This document shows positions 46,129-53,193 of a stretch of 55,649 nucleotides of DNA, in pieces. A program made the translations under genes and the position numbers. The DNA is from Bacteroidota bacterium (GTDB lineage Bacteria; Bacteroidota; Bacteroidia; Bacteroidales; Prolixibacteraceae): the NCBI GenBank assembly GCA_023412195.1, contig JAEYNZ010000134.1, positions 1 to 55,649 of the forward strand, read 5' to 3'. Positions within the stretch are counted from its first letter, which is position 1. The number at the start of each line of letters is the position of its first letter. Below the pieces are notes generated by a model that did no database searches, was not told the origin of the DNA, and saw only the letters and a program-made list of their open reading frames with translations.

Positions 46129-46370
46129 TTGGCATTTATCGAAAAACAAACATCAAATACATTTGAATCTCCCGGTTATGTAGATAAATACAAAATTTTA
46201 GATTCTCCCATATATGTAACTCAGCCTGCTTTGCCCGACCTGCAAGAGTTTATTCCTTATCTGGAAGAAATTTGGAAGAATAAAATTCTCACCAATAACG
46301 GTCCTTTTCATCAACAACTGGAAAAAGAACTTGCTGAGTTTCTGGAAGTACCATACCTGTCACTATATAT
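46129..46370 (+). pseudogene. Beheaded DegT/DnrJ aminotransferase (N-terminal remnant)
   Basis: About 80 codons encode SPIYVTQPALPDLQEFIPYL, EEIWKNKILTNNGPFHQQLE and AEFLEVPYLSLY, the N terminus of a DegT-type sugar aminotransferase (normally about 370 residues). After YLSLY the frame runs into IS21 end repeats and stops at 46404. The PLP Lys domain and all the rest are gone. The apparent start is TTG at 46129, and the true start may lie elsewhere. Confidence 0.75.
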
Positions 46371-46466
46371 AGCGGAGCAAACAGAGCCACTCGTAGCGGT
46401 GTAAACAGAGCCACCCGTAGCGGAGCAAATAGAGCCATCTGTAGCGGAGCAAACAGAGCCACTTTT
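46371..46466. repeat. Four 24-base tandem repeats at the IS21 left end
   Basis: Units start at 46371, 46395, 46419 and 46443, each of the type AGCGGAGCAAACAGAGCCAC plus four bases, with 0-4 differences between units. Multiple repeats near the ends are a known property of IS21-family elements and serve as transposase-binding sites. Because 24 is a multiple of three, the aminotransferase frame reads through the first unit. Confidence 0.8.
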
Positions 46467-47643
46467 TAAGTGGATTAAATAGCTAAATGAAACAGGCTGA
46501 TAAAGTTTATTAAGCTGATAGTTTTGTATTAAAACTACAAAACTGGGCAAAATGGCAAATAAACGAATCAGCATGTTAAGAACAAGACAATTAATCCAAC
46601 TTCTAGAACGAGGCGTTTCCCAGCGCAAAATTAGTTTACAACTCCGGATGAGCCGTAACATTGTATCATCTTACGCAGTTCGAATCCGGGCATCAGGAAA
46701 AAGTTACCAGGAACTCCTGGACCTGGATGATGCTACTTTATCATTCTTGCTATCAATGTCTTCAGTGCATGAAGCCGTACCCGATGAACGTTTCTCTTCA
46801 CTGGAGCCATTACTCCCAGGATACTCCAAGGAATTAAAAAGGACAGGTGTAACTAAACTACTTCTGTGGGAAGAATATCGAACAGATTATTCCGAGGGTT
46901 ATGGATATACACAGTTCAAGCACTATCTAAACCGGTACATTAAGGGTAAAAAATATAGTTACCATCATGAACATATACCGGGTCAGGAGATGCAAGTAGA
47001 TTTTGCAGGCGACTACCTTTACATCATTGATAAAGGAACCGGGGAGCAAATAGCTTGCCCTGTGCTGGTTTGCACACTTCCTTACAGCGGTCAAACTTTT
47101 GCAATAGGTTTACGTGATGCCCGGCAGGAATCATTTTATTATGGACTAAATAAATCCCTGGAATATTTTGGAGGAGTCACCGAAAGCGTTAAAAGTGATA
47201 ACATGCGGCAGTGGGTAAAACGGGCTGACCGCTATGAGCCAACTTTTAATGATGCCACAGTTCAATGGGCAGTCCATTACCAAACGAATCTTATTGCAAC
47301 ACGACCAGGTAAACCAACCGACAAAGGGCATGTTGAAAGTCACGTTAATATTGTTTATCGGAGGGTTTATGCCCGTATGCGAAATGAAGTTTTTTATAGC
47401 TTACAGGCACTTAACAGCAGAATACTTGAGCTTTTGGATAAACACAACAATGAGCTTATGCAAGGACGTTCATACAGCCGGAATCAGCGTTTCATCCAGG
47501 AGGAAAAACCTTTGTTAAAACCTTTGCCACAGAACCCATTTCTGTTTAAATATCGCAAGGATTTTACTGTAAACTCTACTTACTATGTCCAGATCACTCA
47601 TGACCAGCATTTTTACAGCGTACCTCACCAGTATGTTGTAGTG
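46371..47643 (+). mobile_element. IS21-family element, truncated (no istB, no right end)
   Basis: The left end with its 24-base repeats and a truncated istA are present. The end of istA, the whole istB ATPase helper gene and the right terminal repeats are missing. The element stops abruptly inside istA at about 47640, where the 3' tail of an unrelated acyltransferase begins. It cannot transpose by itself. Confidence 0.82.
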
Positions 47644-47646
47644 TAG
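46552..47646 (+). pseudogene. istA: IS21 transposase IstA, C-terminally truncated
   Basis: 364 residues: N-terminal helix-turn-helix (QLLERGVSQRKISLQLRMSR), then the DDE integrase core with MQVDFAGDYLYIID (first Asp), VKSDNMRQWVK (second Asp) and KGHVESHVN (Glu). The family's IstA usually has about 500 residues. This copy ends at HFYSVPHQYVVV, inside the region that normally continues after the core. The catalytic triad is present, but the missing end and missing IstB make it inactive in this context. Confidence 0.83.
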
Positions 47647-47729
47647 TTACCAAAAATATCCCTGAGAATGTAATTGCTTTTGGAAATCCATGTAAAGTGA
47701 TTAAATCCCTTAATTTTGAACAGGTATGA
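47646..47729 (+). pseudogene. 3' tail of a hexapeptide-repeat acyltransferase
   Basis: In the frame beginning at 47646 the sequence reads VTKNIPENVIAFGNPCKVIK and then eight more residues to a TGA at 47727-47729. This is the familiar last turn and C terminus of hexapeptide sugar acetyltransferases (VVTKDIPxNVxxxGNPAKVI). No start or body is present. It is joined directly to the truncated IstA and overlaps the start of the next gene (ATGA at 47726), as operon genes do. Confidence 0.78.
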
Positions 47730-48767
47730 TTGAATCAACGACCTTATATACTTCTGAAGCTCCAATAGTTTCTATTTGTTGTTCAACATATAATCATGAA
47801 AAATTTATCTGTGAGGCACTTGATGGGTTTCTGATCCAGAAATGCAATTTCCCGGTAGAAATTTTAATACACGAAGATTGTTCAACTGACAACACAGCAG
47901 CAATTATTAAAGAATACCAACAAAAATACCCCCACCTGATAAAACCAGTATTTCAAAAAGAAAACCAATATTCAAAAGGAATAAAACCTTTTACTCATCT
48001 TTTATATCCCAGGGCAAGAGGTAAATATATTGCTTTATGCGAAGGTGATGATTATTGGACTGATCCCTATAAATTGCAAAAGCAGGTTGACGTTTTGGAA
48101 GCAAGCCAGGAATATATGTTCTGTTTAGGGGGGTATAAAATAATTTACCAAAATAAGCAGGAATCAATAAACGTAATTTTAGCTCAATCAGAAGCTAATG
48201 ATAATGAAAATGGCTACCCATTTACTTTGAATGACCAAAAAAAAGGTTCAGCATTGGAAGACATTAACTGCAGTCTTTAGAAATGATAACATTATTATTA
48301 AAAATTTAACACAATATAAATACCTACGAGACAATCATTTATTCTACCATCTATTGAAAATTGGAAATGGGTTCTATTTTACAGAAATTATGGGAGTTTA
48401 CCGAATCCATGAAGGTGGAGTTTATAGTTTGAAACAGGGGATAATTAACAAAACTGCAGCTTATAATATTTTTAAAGAAATTTATCAAACAAACAAAGAC
48501 GAATATTCAAGATATAAATTTATAAGAGCTGCTGTTGCTTTACTAAGCTATAATTTATCCCACTTATATCCTGGTAATAGAATCCATAAGAACGTCCAGT
48601 TATATTTGGAAATAATCTTCCTTATAAGAAGTATTATAGATTTAAAATTTTTAATAACAGTATTTATTTCACCAAAATTTAAAGCTAAAACAAAAAAATT
48701 AAGAAATGATATATATAAAAGTAAAGTAACCAAATTCACATCTAAAAATCAGGCTTTACAAATATAA
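47726..48767 (+). pseudogene. Glycosyltransferase family 2, frameshifted at an A8 run
   Basis: The first frame (47726-48280) encodes a GT2 catalytic domain: APIVSICCSTYNHEKFICEA, VEILIHEDCSTDNT and ALCEGDDYWTDPYKLQKQ. It stops soon after a run of eight A (48237-48244). The second frame (48231-48767) continues the same protein with WKTLTAVFRND, FYFTEIMGVYRIHEGGVYSL and a C-terminal helical tail, as expected for this GT2 subgroup of about 330 residues. One base gained or lost in the A run explains the break. It may be a mutation, a phase-variable slip or a sequencing error. Confidence 0.8.
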
Positions 48768-48911
48768 TCGCATTGGTTGATCCGCTCTGAAAAGATTGTT
48801 TAAAACTGCACAGTCAACCATTTTTTAGGTAATACCTTAAACATACGCCCTTCTATCTCATTATAAAATATAGCCACTAAAACATAATAATTAAAACTAA
48901 TATTCAACAAA

Positions 48912-50864
48912 ATGATAACCCGGTTCAAAAATTACTTCTCTAAAAGGTATATGCCACGTTGGCTGGTATTACTTTTCGATTTGTACATCGTATGGATCAC
49001 CCTGTTAATGGCATACATCCTCCGCTTCAACTTCGACATCCAGGTGGCAGCAGAATTTCTTAATTATCAGGAAATGATCGTGGCGGTTATAGCTTATGCA
49101 ATTGCTTTTTTACTGCTCAGATCTTATTCAGGAATCCTGAGACAGAGCACTACGGAAGATATTATTAGGATATTGTTGGCTATGGGAGTTGGAAGCGGAA
49201 TGCTCCTGCTGTTTTCATTTCTCCTCCGGCAGATAATATCTGATTCACCACTGCTTGTCCCCTATTCCATTATTATCATTCATTTTACGGTTGCTTCCCA
49301 TCTGCTCCTACTGTCGCGAATAATGGCAAAAGGGATTTATACTGAGTGGTTTATAAAGCGCGACAATGTTAAAAACATCATGATATATGGAACAGGCAGC
49401 CTGGGTGAAATGACAAGGAACGTACTAATGTCGGATAATTCAAGGAAAATACGGCTGATCGGCTTTATTGACAACAATATTTTTCTGCAGCACAAAAGGC
49501 TGGCAGGAATTCCAATTTACTCTGTCAGCAGGGCATTCAAAAATATTATTCCTAAAAGTAATATTTCAGAAATCGTTATTGCTATTGATAATGAAGAGGT
49601 ACAACCCCGGCTAAAGAGGGAAATTGTTGATAAATGTCTGCCCTTTGGAATTCTGGTGAAGGAAGTGCCTTCCGTAAATAAATGGCTGAACGGGGAACTA
49701 TCTCCCCGGGAAATAAAAGCAATTAAAATCGAAGATCTGTTAAGCCGTGATACCATCAAACTCGATCGCGATAAAATTAATAAAGGCGTGAAGGAGGCCG
49801 TTGTTCTTGTTGCAGGTGCTGCAGGTTCTATCGGTTCCGAGATTGTTAACCAGCTGATCTTATTCAAGGCGCATCATGTAATACTGCTGGATAAAGCCGA
49901 ATCTGATCTGTACGATCTGCAAAATCAGATTATCGCCCAATACAACAATCCGAAGTTTACCGTGATTGTGGGAGATGTTACCAATGCCATAACATTGCGT
50001 AAGGTGTTTGAACAGTACACACCGACTATGGTAATCAATGCAGCCGCATATAAACATGTACCTCTTATGGAGCAATACCCCTGTGAAGCAGTGCGGGTTA
50101 ATATTGGCGGCACAAAAATTCTGGCTGATTTATCTGTCGAATTTTGTGTGAAAAAATTCGTTTTCATTTCTACCGATAAAGCAGTAAATCCATCCAATGT
50201 TATGGGTGCCTCGAAACGCATCAGTGAAATTTATGTGCAGTCGCTGGCACAAAACAAATCCGGCGGCACACAGTTTATAACCACCCGTTTTGGGAATGTT
50301 CTTGGCTCGAATGGATCGGTGGTTCCACTTTTTAAAAAACAAATTGAAAATGGCGGCCCTGTTACTGTGACCCACAAAGACATCACCCGCTTTTTTATGA
50401 CCATCCCAGAGGCTTGTCAACTTGTACTCGATGCATGCTTTATGGGCAATGGAGGAGAAATATATGTATTTGATATGGGTGAACCTGTAAAAATTTATAA
50501 TCTGGCTGAAAAAATGATACTTCTGTCAGGCCTGGTGCCAAACCGGGATATCAATATAGAAATTACCAATCTCCGGCCAGGAGAAAAACTTTATGAAGAA
50601 TTGCTCGACAATAAGGAGGATTTGCTGCCTACCTACAATGATAAAATACTTATAGGCAAGGTGCGGCAGCATGATCATCATCTGGTCAGCACTCAGATAA
50701 ATGGACTTCTGTTTGACGTAGATGAAATGACCAGCGAACAACTGGTGGAAAAAATGATGGAAATCGTTCCTGAATTTACCTCCCTAAACTCGTATTATAC
50801 AAACAATGGCCCCTTAAAAAATGGCGGGACACAACACCCGGAGATAATAGAAATTGAAGATTAG
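48912..50864 (+). CDS. FlaA1/CapD/PglF-type membrane nucleotide-sugar 4,6-dehydratase
   Basis: 650 residues: four N-terminal transmembrane helices (about 15-130), a first Rossmann-like domain (about 140-270, GTGSLGEM), then the SDR catalytic domain with VLVAGAAGSIGSEIVNQL, STDKAVNPSNVMGASKRISE and TTRFGNVLGSNGSVVPLFKK. The family makes UDP-4-keto-6-deoxy-GlcNAc, precursor of bacillosamine or QuiNAc-type sugars. It is a frequent end gene in Bacteroidota polysaccharide loci. The lasso-peptide cluster begins 30 bases after its stop, in the same direction. Confidence 0.92.
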   Translation: MITRFKNYFSKRYMPRWLVLLFDLYIVWITLLMAYILRFNFDIQVAAEFLNYQEMIVAVIAYAIAFLLLRSYSGILRQSTTEDIIRILLAMGVGSGMLLLFSFLLRQIISDSPLLVPYSIIIIHFTVASHLLLLSRIMAKGIYTEWFIKRDNVKNIMIYGTGSLGEMTRNVLMSDNSRKIRLIGFIDNNIFLQHKRLAGIPIYSVSRAFKNIIPKSNISEIVIAIDNEEVQPRLKREIVDKCLPFGILVKEVPSVNKWLNGELSPREIKAIKIEDLLSRDTIKLDRDKINKGVKEAVVLVAGAAGSIGSEIVNQLILFKAHHVILLDKAESDLYDLQNQIIAQYNNPKFTVIVGDVTNAITLRKVFEQYTPTMVINAAAYKHVPLMEQYPCEAVRVNIGGTKILADLSVEFCVKKFVFISTDKAVNPSNVMGASKRISEIYVQSLAQNKSGGTQFITTRFGNVLGSNGSVVPLFKKQIENGGPVTVTHKDITRFFMTIPEACQLVLDACFMGNGGEIYVFDMGEPVKIYNLAEKMILLSGLVPNRDINIEITNLRPGEKLYEELLDNKEDLLPTYNDKILIGKVRQHDHHLVSTQINGLLFDVDEMTSEQLVEKMMEIVPEFTSLNSYYTNNGPLKNGGTQHPEIIEIED

Positions 50865-50894
50865 TATTAAAAAAACCAAATTATATTGTCATAA

Positions 50895-51764
50895 ATGAAT
50901 CCTGTTTTTCCTCTTTCCGATGTCACTCTAAGGAGGGTTGCAGAAACCCGCAAAGTAACAAACCCATTACATGCTGATCCTTTCTGGCAGATAAACCAAA
51001 ATGAGTTTGCCATGCAGGTTCAGGGTGTAGGAAGCTATTATGCACGGGATGGCCGTGATGTTGAATATGCCCCGGCAGAGGGTGCTACTCAGGCATCGGT
51101 TGAATTATTCCTGAACGGGTCAGTATATGGTGCCATTTTGCACCAGCGGAATATACTGCCCCTTCACGGCAGCAGTTTTGTATATAAAGGACAGGGAGTC
51201 CTGCTTTGCGGTGAGTCAGGTGCAGGAAAATCTTCACTTACTGCAGCTTTTTGCCTCTCGGGAGCTGAATTCCTGACCGATGATGTGACTCCTCTTGTAT
51301 TTGAAAATGAATTGCCGGTAATTGTTCCCCTTTCCGACCGGATCAAGCTATGGAACGATTCCCTTTCACAGCTGAATCAGGAAAACAGTAATCTTAATGC
51401 TATCTCTTCCGGCAAGGAAAAATATTACTTCCCTATGCAGAATGAACTGCATCAAAAACATCCATTAAACCGGGTGTTCCTTATTAATGTAACAGAAACA
51501 GATAAAATTGAATTTTGCAAACTGGGAGGAATTGAATTATTTACTGCACTGCGTAATGAAATTTATCGTTGGGAGTATTTATCGGCCATGCAGGAAACCG
51601 AGATCAGCTATATTGAAAAACTGCTTTCGATAAGCCGGTCAGTAATTGTTTATAAAGTCAGCCGGCCACGAACTATAATGATTGAAAAGATGGCAAACCA
51701 TTTACGCAGTCATCTGGATAACCCTTTACAGAAAACCAATGAAATTTCTGCAAAAGTTTTTTAG
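50895..51764 (+). CDS. HPr-kinase-like lasso-peptide tailoring kinase
   Basis: A 289-residue HPrK/P-fold protein: LPLHGSSFVYKGQGVLLCGE, Walker A GESGAGKS (106-113) and FLTDDVTPL (D129/D130). It lacks the N-terminal regulatory domain of true HPr kinases. Homologous kinases in paeninodin-type lasso clusters phosphorylate the C-terminal Ser of the precursor, and the precursor here ends in Ser. The gene overlaps the B2 peptidase by 26 bases, placing it in the cluster. Its action on this precursor is inferred from context. Confidence 0.87.
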   Translation: MNPVFPLSDVTLRRVAETRKVTNPLHADPFWQINQNEFAMQVQGVGSYYARDGRDVEYAPAEGATQASVELFLNGSVYGAILHQRNILPLHGSSFVYKGQGVLLCGESGAGKSSLTAAFCLSGAEFLTDDVTPLVFENELPVIVPLSDRIKLWNDSLSQLNQENSNLNAISSGKEKYYFPMQNELHQKHPLNRVFLINVTETDKIEFCKLGGIELFTALRNEIYRWEYLSAMQETEISYIEKLLSISRSVIVYKVSRPRTIMIEKMANHLRSHLDNPLQKTNEISAKVF

Positions 51765-52149
51765 GTTATCCTCCCGGGAAATGTTTCTTTTTACAGAAGC
51801 AACACTGTTTCTGTATATGGCTAAAGCAATGCTTATGATACTGCCATTTAAGATTTGCATCCGGACAATCAAATCAAAAGGCACAAGTGAAAAGGCTGAT
51901 ATCGCTAATCTTAAACTTATTAAAGTAGCAATCAGAAGGGCAAATAAGCTGTCTTTCTGGAAGAATGTCTGTCTGGTGCAATCCTTGGCAGCCAGTTGGA
52001 TGTTGCAGCGAAGGGGAATAAAGTCAACTTTAAGGATTGGCGTAAACCGTGACTCCCGGAAGGAACTTGTTGCCCATGCCTGGCTTATGGTACAGGATTT
52101 TGAGATCGTTCCTCAGGGTGGAGAATACCTTCACTTAACTGAACAATAG
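51739..52149 (+). CDS. Lasso-peptide B2 leader peptidase (transglutaminase-like)
   Basis: 136 residues from ATG 51739. The Cys-His-Asp protease fold is seen in WKNVCLVQSLAASWMLQRRG (Cys78) and ELVAHAWLMVQD (His113, Asp120 probable). An N-terminal hydrophobic helix (about 17-36) precedes it, as is common in B2 proteins. B2 cuts the leader from the precursor after the Thr-x site. The usual partner B1 (PqqD-like leader-binding RRE) is not fused here and is not found in the window. An upstream start at 51682 is possible but less likely. Confidence 0.88.
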   Translation: MKFLQKFFRLSSREMFLFTEATLFLYMAKAMLMILPFKICIRTIKSKGTSEKADIANLKLIKVAIRRANKLSFWKNVCLVQSLAASWMLQRRGIKSTLRIGVNRDSRKELVAHAWLMVQDFEIVPQGGEYLHLTEQ

Positions 52150-52296
52150 AGTACATGAACAATATCCGATGAGTTACTCTGATGGATATTGTAAAACATT
52201 TTTGAAGTTTGAAAAGATCAACTTTTGAAAAACATGTCATATCGCTCTAAAACAGATAATCTACAATTTAATTTAACTTCATAAAAAAATAAATAC

Positions 52297-52893
52297 ATGA
52301 ATAAGGATAATCAAATACCAGAAGAACAGGAAATTTGCATTTCTTGTGGAATATGTTGTGACGGAACTTTATATGAAAAAGCAAATCTTTATTCTGGAGA
52401 AAAAGGCACATTGCCTGAAAAAATAGAAAACAGGTATTTTAAAGTTGATAATGCTGAATATTTTCGTCTGCCTTGTAGCTATTTTGAAGGTAAATGCACC
52501 ATTTATACTCAAAAAAGGGCTATGGTGTGCTCTGGCTTCAAATGCAAATTACTTGTAAATTTTAATAAAGGAAAAATTCAAAAAGCTGATGCGCTTAAAA
52601 TCATTGAAAATGTAAAAAAATACAGAAAGGAAGTTGAAGATATAGCTTTTACCAAATTTAACATCCCCAGGGGAACTCCCTTCAAAACGTTGCAGGCGCA
52701 AGTTTCTGAAATAAAAGAATCAAACGATACAGAAGTCAATAATCATGAAATTGATAGTCTTATCGGTAAATGCTTAATACTTGAAGTTTTACTGACCAAG
52801 TATTTCTTATCACAGGAAGATTTCGACAAAATGATCATCAATCCTGAAACTGAAATATTGCCAGAATTGTCAAATAATAAGAAACATCCATAA
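52297..52893 (+). CDS. YkgJ-like Cys-cluster protein within the lasso cluster
   Basis: 198 residues. The N-terminal half has the YkgJ-family pattern: EICISCGICCDGTLYEKANL (CxxCxxCC) and CSYFEGKCTIYTQKRAMVCS, then GFKCKLL. These Cys probably bind Zn or Fe. The C-terminal half (about 100-198) is helical and charged, without known motifs. It lies between B2 and the precursor, in the same direction, with gaps of 147 and 84 bases. YkgJ-type proteins are not standard lasso genes, so its job (redox, metal, immunity or chance neighbour) is open. Confidence 0.78.
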   Translation: MNKDNQIPEEQEICISCGICCDGTLYEKANLYSGEKGTLPEKIENRYFKVDNAEYFRLPCSYFEGKCTIYTQKRAMVCSGFKCKLLVNFNKGKIQKADALKIIENVKKYRKEVEDIAFTKFNIPRGTPFKTLQAQVSEIKESNDTEVNNHEIDSLIGKCLILEVLLTKYFLSQEDFDKMIINPETEILPELSNNKKHP

Positions 52894-52916
52894 TTTACCA
52901 AATGCATTAACTTTTT

Positions 52917-52948
52917 TTTGTGTAATTGGATGTTATTTAGTAACTTTC
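52917..52948 (+). promoter_or_regulatory. Bacteroidota-type promoter of the lasso precursor
   Basis: TTTG at 52917-52920, a 20-base spacer, and TAACTTTC at 52941-52948 match the Bacteroidota sigma-ABfr consensus (TTTG - about 20 - TAnnTTTG) except for the last base. The predicted transcript would start near 52955, about 20-25 bases before the precursor ATG. It would give the precursor its own transcription, as expected for a peptide needed in excess over its enzymes. Confidence 0.5.
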
Positions 52949-52977
52949 ATATTGTTAATTTTTAAAATCTATTTTTT

Positions 52978-53130
52978 ATGAAACACGAGAGTAAAGTCTG
53001 GGAAACCCCAGCAGTCCAAAGTTTATCAATCAAGAATCTGACCTTGGGAGGGCCTGGCAAAGGTCAACCAGAAGGATCAAAGCCTGGTAAAGGCCTTGGT
53101 GATGGTGGTGGCCCAACCGCCGGTTCTTAG
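52978..53130 (+). CDS. Lasso-peptide precursor (paeninodin-like), 50 residues
   Basis: The leader is MKHESKVWETPAVQSLSIKN plus LTL (residues 1-23). It holds W8-x-x-P11, the RRE-binding motif, and Thr22 at the penultimate leader position. The core is residues 24-50 and begins GGPGKGQPE, so a ring from Gly24 (core 1) to Glu32 (core 9) is predicted, as in paeninodin (AGPGTSTPD). The tail holds a second PGKG, one Leu, one Asp (core 19), and ends TAGS with a terminal Ser. There are no aromatic residues in the core and 12 of 27 are Gly. Short size explains why gene finders may miss it. Confidence 0.85.
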   Translation: MKHESKVWETPAVQSLSIKNLTLGGPGKGQPEGSKPGKGLGDGGGPTAGS

Positions 53131-53193
53131 TAAAACTTATAAGATGGAATAGGTTCGCTTATTCCATCTTTTTAACTGACTTACCTAAAATTT

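Noticed and set aside
46371..46466. CRISPR array fragment
   Set aside because: Units are contiguous without unique spacers and belong to an IS21 end.
48773..48838. Terminator from TGGTTGA ... TCAACCA followed by a T run
   Set aside because: The stem is 7 pairs with a loop of about 40 bases, too weak to call.
52978..53130. Precursor as a double-glycine (GG) leader bacteriocin cut after residues 24-25
   Set aside because: LTLGG resembles a GG site, but no peptidase-ABC transporter is seen, whereas B2, cyclase, WxxP and Thr at the penultimate leader position all fit a lasso peptide.
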